A DNA stretch of 64,000 bases from Desnuesiella massiliensis (GCF_001403615.1 NZ_LN879456.1:868001-932000), one strand, 5' to 3'; counted from the first letter of the stretch, positions 31,714-41,748 are shown. Numbers and translations are program-made. Notes: a model not told the origin generated them from the letters alone.

Positions 31714-32100
31714 TTACACAAAAAGACACCACCAGACACCATATTTATCGATCATCTCTACACCGCAGGGGCTGAAAAGTAATTCACCAAAGGGTGTAAT
31801 GATTTCGCTGCCTTCAAGAAGGGTTTCATAGGCTTTTCTCACCCTATCCTCCTGCCCCTCCCCAAACTGAATACAGAACTGCATGGTATTGCCAGTAGTT
31901 CTTCTAGTTCCACCCGCACGGGTGGTATCACGAGCCTCCCCAATTGCAATAGCCTGTCCACAAATGTCAAGTTCCCTATGAATAACTGTGCCATTTTCGT
32001 CTGTATCTTGAAAACCAATCTTTGCATCAAAAGCCTTTTTATAAAACTCAAATGCATCATCGCTTCCCTTGACATAAATTTGAAGTATTGATCTGAACAT
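31714..32100 (-). CDS. VOC-family protein (PhnB-like)
   Basis: 128 aa from ATG 32100 (GGGAGG upstream). Glyoxalase/bleomycin-resistance fold: ILQIYVKGSDDAFEFYKKAFDAKIG, HRELDICGQAIAIGEA, MQFCIQFGEGQEDRVRKAYETL and FSPCGVEMIDKYGVWWCLF, as in PhnB-like proteins. Metal and substrate are not evident. Likely co-transcribed with the PPOX-family gene. Confidence 0.85.
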   Translation of the reverse strand: MFRSILQIYVKGSDDAFEFYKKAFDAKIGFQDTDENGTVIHRELDICGQAIAIGEARDTTRAGGTRRTTGNTMQFCIQFGEGQEDRVRKAYETLLEGSEIITPFGELLFSPCGVEMIDKYGVWWCLFV

Positions 32101-32242
32101 ATAAAATCCTCCCTTGTGTATTAACACTATTTATTAAGTGCTATATTACTGTATTTTAAATAATCTCTAGTTAGCACTTTCTTACCATTGTGCCTTAACT
32201 ACTTGTAATTATATCATCTTAAACCAATTAGTTCCACATAAT

Positions 32243-32434
32243 CTATAGATGAATGAGGGTTTTATACCATTTTTTCACTGAATTATTGAATTTTAAAAGA
32301 TCATCCCTTTTTATTGTACTTACTGACACACAATTTTGTTCTGCAATTTTTTTAGCTGTATTGTTTAATGTTTTTGAAATAATAGGTTCAAAATGAACCA
32401 ATTGTTTTTTAGCTGTATTTTTATTCCCTTCCAA
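32243..32434 (-). pseudogene. Fragment with helix-turn-helix (ParB/replication-type)
   Basis: 63 codons. The stretch NNTAKKIAEQNCVSVSTIKRDD looks like the recognition helix-turn-helix of ParB-like or phage replication regulators, but both the upstream and downstream parts of such a protein are missing and no good ribosome site is seen. Probably a gene remnant. Confidence 0.35.
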
Positions 32435-32847
32435 GACTCCAACTTTCTTTTCCTCTTAAATAACTCTTCTGAAGCTCTGTCAAATTTCTTCTACCTAAAC
32501 TTAGTCAATCATAACCACCCCTAAAAGAGGTGGTTATGATTATAAAAATGAAGTGAGAAGTACGAAAGTATATTAGAGAAGTTATGAAAGTAGAAGATAT
32601 AAAAGAAATTCTAGAGGAGCTTTAGAGCAAATTTAGAAGGAAAATAAAACCTCTTGTTGAATAATCAAAACTCAAAATATAAGCTGCTAGACCATCAGGA
32701 GCTTAACTAATATCTAAAGATGTATTTGGATAACAGTTGAATTTGAAATAGATATATAATAATGTTAAACTAAATCTAGATAATTTGTGATTAAGGTACA
32801 TTTTATGAAATTCTAATCATTATTGCGATTAAAAGGAGAATAAATAA
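32435..32847. other. Gene-free stretch with a perfect hairpin
   Basis: ATCATAACCACC / GGTGGTTATGAT (32508-32519 and 32529-32540) is a perfect 12-bp inverted repeat; a diverged copy sits at 35550-35583 after the broken integrase. A short plus-strand remnant near 32580-32624 encodes MKVEDIKEILEEL and stops. The last 60 bp should hold the promoter of the next gene. Confidence 0.5.
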
Positions 32848-33480
32848 ATGAAAAAAATAACAAAGATGATATTAATTTTTTTTATTATTCTAATTACGTT
32901 GATGCTTGGTTTTTGTGCAATGTGGATAGAAAGAGATAAAACTACTAACATACGAAATTATAATAAATATTTCGGAGATAATGGTAAGTATAGACAAAAA
33001 TACGATAAATACTTTGGAGATAATGGTAGGAATAACAATGATATATTCCCCAAAAGTATTTCTGATTCAGCAAAAGTTGAAAATTTTTATTATTATTATT
33101 ATAATCCATTTGATCCAAACTTTGTATCATACCTTGTATATACTTGCAGTGATGAAGCTTTTATTGAAGAGACAGAGAGATTATCAAAGTTAAATTCCTC
33201 TAAAGATTATCTTATATATGGTGCAACTGAATTTAATTATCCAGTAAGTGCAGTTTATGCAAACGAGAGTGGTTATATTTATGCTTTGGCTGACAAAGAA
33301 AATAACAGATTAATTTATGTGGAAATTAATTTTTGTGATTATTTTACTGATATAAACTATGAAAAGATAATTGATGAAAAATATCTTCCAATTAACTTTG
33401 ATGCAAAAAAAGGAAATTCAACTCAAAAGAAAAGACATGAAGAATCTATGAAAAAACAAGATAAAGAGAATGATACTTAA
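32848..33480 (+). CDS. Secreted or membrane-anchored protein with duplicated motif
   Basis: 210 aa, AAAGGAG upstream. An N-terminal hydrophobic segment (residues 6-26, with a Cys at 23 that is not a clear lipobox) is followed by two copies of (Y)xKYFGDNG in tandem (about residues 39-61), then a globular part (YYNPFDPNFVSYLVYTCSDEAFIEETERL) and a lysine-rich tail. No family recognised. Probably outside the membrane. Stands alone. Confidence 0.65.
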   Translation: MKKITKMILIFFIILITLMLGFCAMWIERDKTTNIRNYNKYFGDNGKYRQKYDKYFGDNGRNNNDIFPKSISDSAKVENFYYYYYNPFDPNFVSYLVYTCSDEAFIEETERLSKLNSSKDYLIYGATEFNYPVSAVYANESGYIYALADKENNRLIYVEINFCDYFTDINYEKIIDEKYLPINFDAKKGNSTQKKRHEESMKKQDKENDT

Positions 33481-33992
33481 TAATTTTTTGATTAATAAAA
33501 GTAATCTAACATGGCTAAAAAGTTAAACCTTGTCACCTTTTTAAAGTAGTACGTATATCTTATTAAAAAAAGTTTATTTCTATAAATAGCACATATTTTA
33601 GGAAATATTAAGTATAATTTATATATTATTATCTATAATTTAAGCTGAGGTGATTATATGTATAAAAAGAAGAGTTACATTAGAATGGATACTTGTATTT
33701 GCATAGGTGTAATATTGTTGGATTAATAGTTTTCTTTAAACAAAAAAGCCCTGGATTAATAACGTCCGAGGCTTTTAATAGGAAAAATTTTTTATTAAAC
33801 CAAAAACTAATAATATAACCATAAATATTGAAACAAGTCTATTTAGTCATGCTTTGAAACTATCTTCTTCTATTTCTTCCAATTCTTCTAACCAAAACAT
33901 TGTCCTTATAGTATTGGCTACGGCGGTAGGTATTTTAGCTGGAGACTTAATTATCATAATGAAATATGCAAAAAATTGTAAAGAGGGTTAAT
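33481..33992. other. Gene-poor stretch with a remnant ORF and a terminator
   Basis: AAAAGCC...CGAGGCTTTTA near 33744-33778 forms a terminator-like hairpin. From about 33779 to 33990 a plus-strand frame without a start codon encodes a hydrophobic stretch (NIVLIVLATAVGILAGDLIIIMKYAKN), probably the 3' end of a decayed membrane-protein gene. A 22-codon ORF at 33658 is not convincing. Confidence 0.4.
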
Positions 33993-34469
33993 ATGAACAA
34001 TAAAAAAGTTTTTAAAATTTTTTTTGTAATTTTTTTTATATTAGTATTTATTATTCCTTATAAAATTGGTAATTATAGCTTACTAAAATGTGTACTTTAT
34101 ATAAGATACCCAGACTATTTCTTATATAAGCAAAATCATTCACTTAGTGATGTATACAATAATTATGGAAAATTATTACCTGATGAAAAAGTAGCATTAA
34201 ATATGATAGATGATATTCCCCATAAAGTTATCATTAAAGATAGTTATGATGAATATGCAGATCAATACTTCAAACTAACTAATAATGAATATGATGCCAA
34301 ATTTGTTGATGATATTTCTTATAAAACTGGATATTATATAAAACACTACCAATACTACCTTTTTTTACTTGAATTTATTATATGTTGTATTTTTATAATC
34401 CTGATGGAATTAATTTGGAAAACAGGTGTTTACTTAATAAAAACATTTAAGGACAAAATAGATGTTTAA
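33993..34469 (+). CDS. Membrane protein with two TM segments
   Basis: 158 aa from ATG 33993, AGAGGG upstream. N-terminal (about 6-24) and C-terminal (about 120-142) membrane segments bracket a hydrophilic extracytoplasmic part (SLSDVYNNYGKLLPDEKVALNMIDDIPHKVIIKDSYDEY). No family recognised. It may belong with the membrane-protein remnant just upstream. Confidence 0.6.
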   Translation: MNNKKVFKIFFVIFFILVFIIPYKIGNYSLLKCVLYIRYPDYFLYKQNHSLSDVYNNYGKLLPDEKVALNMIDDIPHKVIIKDSYDEYADQYFKLTNNEYDAKFVDDISYKTGYYIKHYQYYLFLLEFIICCIFIILMELIWKTGVYLIKTFKDKIDV

Positions 34470-34618
34470 TTAATAAAAGATTTAAGCATAAAATGAATAT
34501 TAATTTAAGGGCTGATAAAAATCAGTCCTTTTGTATTGGCATAACATCTGTATCAAATTGCTCGTTGGTATTCTTTATTAAAAAGAATAAAAAGGCTAAT
34601 AATTCTTCATTTAATTCA

Positions 34619-34655
34619 AAAGCAATATAAGATTAAATTTACACCGCTTAATAAG
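34619..34655 (+). repeat. Hairpin repeat, copy 2
   Basis: AGCAATATAAGATTAAATTT then ACACCGCTTAATAAG, a diverged copy of 28811-28846. Confidence 0.4.
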
Positions 34656-34717
34656 CAAAGTATGTACTAAATAACATTCAATAGCAGCAAGTTATTCATC
34701 TATTTTTTCGGACTTGT

Positions 34718-35281
34718 TTAATATGTTCCTGCCTGTTTTACATATAGACTTTTTGTTATAGCATAAAGATTGCTATCCTGAAATCCTGAATTACAATAAT
34801 AATAATCTTTGGCATTGCCCTCTAATACCATACCCGCCTTTTCTAAAACTCTGCCTGAAGCTCCATTTTCTACAGAATGCGTAGCCTCTATTCTATTTAA
34901 TCCTATATCAAATAGCATATAATTTATTACGGCTTTAACAGCTTCTGTCATATATCCATTCGACCAATATTCTTTTGCAAGGCAATACCCTATAACGGCC
35001 TTTTGATCATAATCATTCACATCAACGATACTTACAGAACCAATAAGCTTATCATTAAGTTGTACACCCCACTGGTATGTAGTATTAGATTTATATCCAT
35101 TAAATACTTCAATGATATATCCCCGGGTAAAATCCACACTACTGTGCGGTTCCCAACGTTCATATTTGCATACTTCTGGATCGCTCATCCACTTAAATAC
35201 CATCTCTGCATCTTCAGGAAGTATCTTCCGCAATAATAAACGTTCGGTAATTATTGTTTGTGTACCTTTGTGTGCTATCAT
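34718..35281 (-). CDS. GNAT acetyltransferase, RimJ/RimL-like
   Basis: 187 aa from ATG 35281 (AAGGAGAG upstream). Acetyltransferase_3 pattern: TIITERLLLRKILPEDAEMVFKWMSDPEV, AVIGYCLAKEYWSNGYMTEAVKAVINYMLF and NRIEATHSVENGASGRVLEKAGMVLEG (acetyl-CoA loop and helix). Members acetylate N-terminal amines of ribosomal proteins or small antibiotics; the substrate here is unknown. Stands alone. Confidence 0.9.
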   Translation of the reverse strand: MIAHKGTQTIITERLLLRKILPEDAEMVFKWMSDPEVCKYERWEPHSSVDFTRGYIIEVFNGYKSNTTYQWGVQLNDKLIGSVSIVDVNDYDQKAVIGYCLAKEYWSNGYMTEAVKAVINYMLFDIGLNRIEATHSVENGASGRVLEKAGMVLEGNAKDYYYCNSGFQDSNLYAITKSLYVKQAGTY

Positions 35282-35518
35282 AAATAATCTCTCCTTCAAT
35301 CACCGTATGAAAAAAGTAAATAACCTTCAAATTCTCTATTTCGCACAGTTCTAGCTTGATAAAAGTTTTATATTTCTTACTCATTGTTTCTTCTCAATAT
35401 CATAGTAACTAAATTATACTGTTCAAAATGCAATAAATACAATGGAAAAAATAATTATAAATATTCTCTTCTTAATCTCTCATCCATTTTGCTCATTATA
35501 AATTACTTTTAAAAACAT

Positions 35519-35552
35519 ATTCAACATTTATAGTAAAAATATTCTAAAAATC
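35519..35552 (+). repeat. Dispersed ~36-bp repeat, copy 3
   Basis: ATTCAACATTTATAGTAAAA then ATATTCTAAAAATCA. Read on the minus strand it carries TTGAAT, 18 bp before TATAAT, upstream of the GNAT gene. Confidence 0.5.
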
Positions 35553-35583
35553 ACAACTACTCCTAAAAGAGGTGGTTATGATT
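35550..35583 (-). terminator. Terminator-like hairpin after the broken integrase
   Basis: Imperfect copy of the 32508-32540 hairpin (ACTACTCC...GGTGGTTATGAT), just downstream of the stop at 35590. Confidence 0.5.
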
Positions 35584-35589
35584 TTGCGT

Positions 35590-36068
35590 TTATAAGCGTT
35601 TAGGACAATTAACTACTAATTTGTTAACTTGCTTAAAATGACATAATTGTACTTGTAACCTTAATGCACTTCCACCTGCGACAATGTAATCTTTAGCATA
35701 GGTTCTCCTCCATATACGCACTCCTGTTTTTGTTACACCTCTTAACTTATAATAATTATTTAAAATATTATTTAACCTATCTGTAGATAATTTTCCACCG
35801 TAGCTATGAACAAAAACATAATCTATACCATATCTCCTCTATTTATTAAAAACTCTTGTAATTTAATAACAAAATCATCTATTGTATTTTTTGTTATCTT
35901 AGATATCGGAGTTTTGTAATAAACGTGTCTCATAAAAATATTACTGATATCCTGATAATATCTAATTGTCTTCTCTGTAAGTCCACGTCTCTTACAATGT
36001 AAAATCCATCTTTCTATACCTTCTTCCAAAGTAGTTGTTGGCTGTTGTAATTCAATTTTTCTTCTCAT
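35590..36068 (-). pseudogene. Decayed tyrosine recombinase
   Basis: Two pieces in different frames. The N-terminal SAM-like domain (LEEGIERWILHCKRRGLTEKTIRYYQDISNIFMRHV, 35823-36068) ends in TAG. After a frame change the C-terminal catalytic end follows (YVFVHSYGGKLSTDRLNNILNNYYKL, then RIWRRTYAKDYIVAGGSALRLQVQLCH). About 100 residues with the first catalytic arginine are missing, the HxxR is degenerate and the final tyrosine is gone. Situated beside the tRNA-Pro at 36203, it is probably the integrase that brought in the 21.3-36.2 kb island. Confidence 0.8.
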
Positions 36069-36106
36069 TTTATATCACCTTTCCTGCTAATTACAGGCAT
36101 AAAAAC

Positions 36107-36146
36107 AACCACTAGAACCATGATTTTTACATCAAAATTCTAGTGG
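36107..36146 (+). repeat. Inner repeat and hairpin at the right end of the second island
   Basis: AACCACTAGAACCATG (36107-36122) matches 21353-21368 with one difference. With TTCTAGTGG (36138-36146) it forms a hairpin. Confidence 0.5.
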
Positions 36147-36202
36147 CTTATTTTAAATGTCATTTACTTACAAAAGCCTTGGAAGCCTTGAAAATACAGG
36201 AT

Positions 36203-36277
36203 TGGTCTGGGTAACAGGATTTGAACCTGCGACCTCTAGAACCCCATTCTAGCGCGCTACCATCTGCGCCATACCCA
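36203..36277 (-). tRNA. tRNA-Pro (anticodon GGG), intact copy
   Basis: Identical to 21239-21313 except for one acceptor base: CTGGGTA pairs fully with TACCCAG here. Encoded CCA, T-loop TTCAAAT, anticodon loop ATGGGGT. This is the likely ancestral chromosomal gene at the border of island and core genome. Confidence 0.95.
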
Positions 36278-36368
36278 GATAACGATTTATATTATATCAT
36301 ATATTGAAATAAAATCAATAACATTTTTTACCATATATATAAACAGACTTATTCAATACAAGCCTTGA

Positions 36369-36400
36369 AGCAGCTTATACTTTTTCAAAGATAAGCTGCT
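36369..36400. repeat. Inverted repeat downstream of spoIVA
   Basis: AGCAGCTTAT / ATAAGCTGCT with a 12-nt loop, 15 bp after the spoIVA stop. Not followed by a clear T-run, so only a possible terminator. Confidence 0.45.
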
Positions 36401-36414
36401 AGGCCCTATTTCCA

Positions 36415-37893
36415 TTATAATATAATACAAATTAAACCACCATTGCCTTCATTTATTATCTTTTGTAGTGTTTTTTGAATCTTGCATTGAACATCCTCTG
36501 GCATTTTATAGAGCTTATTTTGTAGTCCTTCCTTTACAAGCATTTCTAAGGATTTGCCAAACATATTGCTTTGCCACATCCTTGATGGATCGCTTTCAAA
36601 CTGTTCTAATAAGGATTTTACTAGCTCTTCGCTTTCTTTTTCTGTTCCCATTATAGGAGATATCTCAGTCTGAATATCTGCCTTTATAAAGTGCAGAGAT
36701 GGTGCGCTAGCTTTTAGTTTAACTCCGTACCTATTGCCCTGTTTTACTATTTCAGGCTCTTCAAACTTCATTTCTGCTAATTGAGGAGCTACAAGGCCGT
36801 AGCCAGTTTCTTTTACATCCTTTAGAGCGGCTTCTATTTTTTCAAATTCTGTCTTAGCTCTATTAAGATTTTTTATAATTGACAATAAGTCATTTTCTCC
36901 TCTTATATTGCAGTCACAGGCTTCACTTAATATTTGATAGAATATACCTGGCTTAGGAGCCATTTCTACTCTTGCGGTGCCCTCTCCCATATTCATTTCA
37001 TTAATTGATGTATTTCCTAAGAAGTCCTCCTCTCTATAATTATCTAGAGATTTTTTTATGTCTCTTACTTTAAATATGTTTTTGCACATGTCCTTAACTA
37101 CATTTAAGAAATTAACCTTTAACCAATGAGTAGGTTCTAGCTTTTCAATCCATTCTGGCATATCTATGTTTATTTCTTTTACAGGGAATTCTTTTAATAC
37201 TCTTTGGAATAGACCTACTATGTCTTCTTCCTTCATGTTCAGTACATCCATTACCTGTACTGGCACATCATATTTTTCTTCAAGCTCTTTTTTTAGTGCC
37301 ATGGTTTCTGTGGAATACATGCGGGAGGAGTTTAGAACCATTATAAAAGGTTTATTTATAGATTTTAATTCTTGAACTACCCTTTCCTCAGCTTCTACGT
37401 ATTCACTTCTGCTGATGTCAGTGATGGAACCATCGGTGGTGATAAGAAGTCCTATGGTAGAGTGTTCATTGATAACCTTCTTCGTACCTATTTCTGCTGC
37501 TTCTTCAAAGGGTATTTCATAGTCGTACCAAGGAGTGGTTACCATTTTAGCCTGTTCACCCTCCATGTAGCCTAAAGCACCCTTTACGATATAACCAACA
37601 CAGTCTACCATTCTTACCTTGAACTTTATTCCATCTTCTAAGGTGATTTCGATAGCTTCATTAGGAACAAATTTAGGCTCAGTGGTATGAATACTTTTTC
37701 CCGATCCGCTTTGAGGAAGCTCATCCTTTGCTCTTTGTTTTTTATAAGTATTGTCTATCTTTGGTATTACCATCATATCCATGAATCTTTTTATGAAGGT
37801 GGATTTTCCTGTTCTAACTGGACCTACAACTCCTACATAAATATCCCCTTGAGTTCTTTCGGCAATATCCTTGTATATATTAAAGTTATCCAA
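36415..37893 (-). CDS. spoIVA: Stage IV sporulation protein A (coat-basement ATPase)
   Basis: 492 aa if started at the TTG at 37893, which follows AGGAGGG by 6 nt. This reads (M)DNFNIYKDIAERTQGDIYVGVVGPVRTGKSTF and gives the length I recall for the Bacillus protein; an upstream in-frame ATG lacks a ribosome site. Walker A GPVRTGKST and the VRMVDCVGY switch are visible. The protein polymerises on the mother-cell side of the outer forespore membrane, using ATP, and anchors the spore coat. In Bacillus it depends on sigma E, whose gene lies in this window. Transcribed alone on the minus strand. Confidence 0.97.
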   Translation of the reverse strand: MDNFNIYKDIAERTQGDIYVGVVGPVRTGKSTFIKRFMDMMVIPKIDNTYKKQRAKDELPQSGSGKSIHTTEPKFVPNEAIEITLEDGIKFKVRMVDCVGYIVKGALGYMEGEQAKMVTTPWYDYEIPFEEAAEIGTKKVINEHSTIGLLITTDGSITDISRSEYVEAEERVVQELKSINKPFIMVLNSSRMYSTETMALKKELEEKYDVPVQVMDVLNMKEEDIVGLFQRVLKEFPVKEINIDMPEWIEKLEPTHWLKVNFLNVVKDMCKNIFKVRDIKKSLDNYREEDFLGNTSINEMNMGEGTARVEMAPKPGIFYQILSEACDCNIRGENDLLSIIKNLNRAKTEFEKIEAALKDVKETGYGLVAPQLAEMKFEEPEIVKQGNRYGVKLKASAPSLHFIKADIQTEISPIMGTEKESEELVKSLLEQFESDPSRMWQSNMFGKSLEMLVKEGLQNKLYKMPEDVQCKIQKTLQKIINEGNGGLICIIL

Positions 37894-37964
37894 GTTATAC
37901 CCTCCTAATATACATATTAACAATATATATATATTTATTAAAAATACTTTTTATTACTAAAAAT

Positions 37965-38006
37965 AAAACCTATAAAACAAAATTTTTCATTTGTTTCATA
38001 GGTTTT
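37965..38006 (-). terminator. Terminator after gpsA
   Basis: AAAACCTAT / ATAGGTTTT arms with inner ACAAA/TTTGT pairing, followed by T/A-rich sequence on both sides. Confidence 0.65.
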
Positions 38007-38045
38007 ATATAAAATATATATTATATTTTTGTTTAAATTATTCCT

Positions 38046-39038
38046 CTAATAAGTTTCACTTTTCTTATCTCTTAGCATAAGATCAGCTACCCCATTTATA
38101 GGGTTCATATTATTGAATAACACATTATATAATACATCAGTTATGGGCATAGAAACCTCTTCTCTCTCTTTAAGCTGGTAAAAAGCTTTGCAAGCTTTTA
38201 TGCCTTCTACTACCATGCCGATCTCTTCCACTGCTTCCTCCATGGTTTTACCTTTACCTATTAATATGCCTGCTCTTCTGTTTCTGCTGTGCATACTAGT
38301 GCAGGTAACTATTAGGTCTCCCATACCTGTGAGCCCTGAGAAAGTTTCATGATTTCCGCCCATCTTTATGCCTATTCTGATTATTTCACTCATACCTCTA
38401 GTCATTAAGGCAGCCTTCGTATTATCTCCATAACCTAGCCCATCAGATACCCCTGCTGCTAGGGCTATAATATTCTTAACTGCCCCACCGATTTCTACCC
38501 CTATTAGGTCTTCATTGGTATAAACTCTAAAGTTAGGAGTCATAAACAGATCTTGAGCTATTTCTGCGTATTTCATATCCCTTGAAGAAACCACTACAGT
38601 GGTGGGGATTTCAATAGCCACCTCTTCTGCATGGCTAGGACCCGAAAGTATTACCACTGGGTTCCCTAATTCTTCTTCTATTATCTCAGAAATTCTTTTT
38701 AATGAGCCTTCCTCTATACCTTTAGCTATACTTATTATTATAGCCTTTTTAGGTATAAATGCCTTTGCTTTCTCGCATAGGCTTCTTACCACATGGGAAG
38801 GAACTGATACTATAACATAATCTGCTTCTACTAAAGCCTCTTCCATGCTTAAATGAGCAGTTATGTTCTCTGGTATTACTAACTCCTTCATATATCTAGA
38901 ATTCTTTCTATTTTCATTTATGTCCTTTACCACTGAAGCATCTCTATCCCAAATAGAAATCCTATTGCCCTTTTTAGCTAATAAAGTAGCTAAAGCCGTA
39001 CCAAAGCTTCCTCCACCTAGAAAAGTAATCTTACTCAT
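38046..39038 (-). CDS. gpsA: NAD(P)H-dependent glycerol-3-phosphate dehydrogenase
   Basis: 330 aa. Rossmann start [21 protein letters not shown], catalytic-lysine region [36 protein letters not shown] and [22 protein letters not shown] are all typical. It reduces dihydroxyacetone phosphate to sn-glycerol-3-phosphate for phospholipid synthesis. It starts 1 nt after the der stop, so it is translated from the same message; the der-gpsA pair is a common Clostridium arrangement. Confidence 0.97.
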   Translation of the reverse strand: MSKITFLGGGSFGTALATLLAKKGNRISIWDRDASVVKDINENRKNSRYMKELVIPENITAHLSMEEALVEADYVIVSVPSHVVRSLCEKAKAFIPKKAIIISIAKGIEEGSLKRISEIIEEELGNPVVILSGPSHAEEVAIEIPTTVVVSSRDMKYAEIAQDLFMTPNFRVYTNEDLIGVEIGGAVKNIIALAAGVSDGLGYGDNTKAALMTRGMSEIIRIGIKMGGNHETFSGLTGMGDLIVTCTSMHSRNRRAGILIGKGKTMEEAVEEIGMVVEGIKACKAFYQLKEREEVSMPITDVLYNVLFNNMNPINGVADLMLRDKKSETY

Positions 39039-39039
39039 T

Positions 39040-40356
39040 TTACTCTTTCCTTTCTCTAAACTCCAATTTTATACCTGTTCCCTTAAAGTCAAAGCTATCT
39101 CTCAATTGGTTTTCTAAATATCTTTCATAAGAGAAATGCAATGCTTGGGAATCATTTACGAAGAATATAAAAGTAGGTGGTTTAGTTCCCACTTGAGTAA
39201 CATAGAATATCTTTAATCTTTTTAATCCCACTGTAGGAGGTTCCTTCATAAGAACTGCTTTATTTATTACATCATTTAAAACTCCTGTAGATATTCTCTT
39301 ATTATAGTTATCAAAGCATTCCTTAGCAACTTCTAATACTTTATGAGCTCTTTGACCTGTTTTTGCAGAGATAAATAAATATGGAGCATAGGTTATAAAG
39401 GAGAGCTTCATGGATATTTCCTTTTTAAACTTATCCATGGTCTTATCATCTTTTTCAATTAAATCCCATTTATTCACTATAACCATTATAGCCTTATTTA
39501 ATTCATGAGCATAACCTATAATCTTTTCTTCCTGTTCTGTAACTCCTTCTTCTGCATCTAGCATAAGTATGCATACGTCTGCTCTTTCAATGGCAGCAAG
39601 AGTTCTGATAACACTGTATCTTTCAATCTCTTCTTTAACTCTGCTTTTTCTTCTTAATCCTGCAGTATCTATTAATATGAATTTCCCAAGTTCATTTTCT
39701 ATGTAGCTATCAATAGCGTCTCTAGTAGTTCCTGGAATATCACTAACAATAACTCTTTCCTCTCCCAATAATCTATTGATCAAAGAGGACTTACCTACAT
39801 TAGGCTTTCCTACCATAGCTATTTTAATATATTCATCCTCTTCATCACCATTATCAGAGTCTTTAAAATGCTCAACTATCCTGTCTAGCATATCCCCTAA
39901 GCCTAAACCTTGTGTTGCAGATATAGTTATAGGGTCTCCTATACCTAAATTATAGAATTCATAAGCATTTTGTTCATCCTTTAAGGAGTCTATCTTGTTA
40001 ACTACTAAAACTACTGGTTTTTTGCTCTTTCTTAACATTTGAGCTACTTCTCCATCAGCTCCTGTTAATCCTTCTTTACCATCTACTATAAATACTATTA
40101 CATCCGCAGTTTCTATGGCTATCTGTGCTTGCCTTCTCATTTGAGCTACTATTATATCACTGCTTTCAGGCTCTATACCACCGGTATCAATAATAGTAAA
40201 GGTATGCCTAAGCCATTCAGCCTCCGCATAAATTCTATCCCTTGTTACTCCTGGAGTATCTTGCACTATAGAAATTCTTTTTCCAGCTAGTTTATTAAAT
40301 AAAGTGGATTTACCTACATTAGGTCTTCCAACTACAGCTACTATTGGTTTTCCCAT
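39040..40356 (-). CDS. der: Ribosome-assembly GTPase Der (EngA)
   Basis: 438 aa. Two tandem Era-like G domains ([14 protein letters not shown] with DTGGIE and [19 protein letters not shown] with DTAGLRRKS and NKWD) and the KH-like C-terminal domain (LNDVINKAV...[13 protein letters not shown]). Needed for maturation of the 50S subunit. AGGAGG precedes the ATG. It lies between the PDZ/radical-SAM gene (11 bp upstream) and gpsA. Confidence 0.98.
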   Translation of the reverse strand: MGKPIVAVVGRPNVGKSTLFNKLAGKRISIVQDTPGVTRDRIYAEAEWLRHTFTIIDTGGIEPESSDIIVAQMRRQAQIAIETADVIVFIVDGKEGLTGADGEVAQMLRKSKKPVVLVVNKIDSLKDEQNAYEFYNLGIGDPITISATQGLGLGDMLDRIVEHFKDSDNGDEEDEYIKIAMVGKPNVGKSSLINRLLGEERVIVSDIPGTTRDAIDSYIENELGKFILIDTAGLRRKSRVKEEIERYSVIRTLAAIERADVCILMLDAEEGVTEQEEKIIGYAHELNKAIMVIVNKWDLIEKDDKTMDKFKKEISMKLSFITYAPYLFISAKTGQRAHKVLEVAKECFDNYNKRISTGVLNDVINKAVLMKEPPTVGLKRLKIFYVTQVGTKPPTFIFFVNDSQALHFSYERYLENQLRDSFDFKGTGIKLEFRERKE

Positions 40357-40367
40357 TTATATTCCTC

Positions 40368-41672
40368 CTAACAGTTCTCGTTAATTATTTGAATTAGATT
40401 TTCACCAGTATAATCACATACCAGTATTTTTTTATTTAACCTGTGACTTAAATCCTTTAATGTAATATCATCTAAGAAAATATCCTCTCCACTTCTTAAC
40501 ATGTTTTTAGGTATAATTATGCTTTCATATTCCTTGTGTTTATCTATTTGATTTATTATATCTGTGGCAGTAATCAATCCTGCTACAGTTATATTTTCTC
40601 CAAAGAAATCATTAATTATCTTATTTACATGTACTTTAATATTATTATTTTCTGCTTCAATTAGCTCTGCTGCTTTTATTATATCATTAAAAGCAGAAAC
40701 TCCGGTAACAATAGCAAAACTTCCTTTTTTATTTTTATCTAAATCCTTTAGATTATTTTTTATATTCTCTCTGAAAAGTCTTATCATCCCTATGCCATCT
40801 TCCAGTTGTTCATAGTCACAATAAAAATCTTCTTCAGGTATTTCCTCTTCCGCCACCACATAAAATTCATCAGATAGTCTTGCAAAAGGATGCCCTATCT
40901 CTTCTATATATTTTCCTTGTAAGACTCTTATATTCTCAATTTCTTTTTTTGCACTATCTTTATCATACAACTTTAAAGGGAAAAGTCCCTCTCTAAACTT
41001 AGTAAGACCTACAGGAACAATAGCCACATTCTGCACTGCAGGATAGAGAGCATATAAATCCTCTATAGTTTTTTTAAGCTCTTCTCCATCATTAATGCTA
41101 GGGCAGCATACAATTTGACAATTCATAGTAATATCAGCTTCAGCCAGTTTTTTAAGTCTCTCATAAATGTTCCCTGCAAATCTATTGTTAAGCATTTTTG
41201 CTCTTAGTTCTGGATTTGTAGTATGTACTGACACATTAATGGGGCTTATTCTATATCTTATTATTCTGTCAATATCGCTATCCTTCATATTAGTTAAGGT
41301 AACAAAATTACCTTGTAAAAAGGATAGTCTAGAATCATCGTCCTTAAAATAAAGAGTATTTCTTAATCCCTTTGGAAGTTGGTCTACAAAGCAAAACACA
41401 CATTTATTACAGCAGCTTTTTGCTTCGTCCATTATAGAATTTTCAAATTCTACACCTAAATCCTCTTCATAATCCTTTTCAATTTCAAAAGTCCATATTT
41501 CTCCGTCTTGTTTTTCAACATCTACTTCAATATACTCTTCTGCTAATAAAAATTTGTAATCTATTATATCATTAATATCATTACCATTTATTGATAAAAC
41601 CCTATCCCCAACCTCAATACCTACTTCTTCCGCAATGCTATTTTCTAGCACCTTTGAAATTAATGTATTCAT
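40368..41672 (-). CDS. PDZ-domain radical-SAM-like protein (DUF512)
   Basis: 434 aa. An N-terminal PDZ-like domain (ENSIAEEVGIEVGDRVLSINGNDIND) is followed by an iron-sulphur cluster motif CCNKCVFCFVDQLPKGLR (CxxxCxxC-like, about residues 87-104) and a TIM-barrel part, ending in the DUF512 region (FAIVTGVSAFNDII...ENITVAGLITATDII). Clostridia carry it just before der; its reaction is not established. Probably cytosolic. Operon with der and gpsA. Confidence 0.9.
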   Translation of the reverse strand: MNTLISKVLENSIAEEVGIEVGDRVLSINGNDINDIIDYKFLLAEEYIEVDVEKQDGEIWTFEIEKDYEEDLGVEFENSIMDEAKSCCNKCVFCFVDQLPKGLRNTLYFKDDDSRLSFLQGNFVTLTNMKDSDIDRIIRYRISPINVSVHTTNPELRAKMLNNRFAGNIYERLKKLAEADITMNCQIVCCPSINDGEELKKTIEDLYALYPAVQNVAIVPVGLTKFREGLFPLKLYDKDSAKKEIENIRVLQGKYIEEIGHPFARLSDEFYVVAEEEIPEEDFYCDYEQLEDGIGMIRLFRENIKNNLKDLDKNKKGSFAIVTGVSAFNDIIKAAELIEAENNNIKVHVNKIINDFFGENITVAGLITATDIINQIDKHKEYESIIIPKNMLRSGEDIFLDDITLKDLSHRLNKKILVCDYTGENLIQIINENC

Positions 41673-41748
41673 GATTTCACTCCCATAAATTTATTTATCA
41701 ATTAGTTAGTTTACCTTAATTAAACTATATAGTCAATAAAATTAAAAT

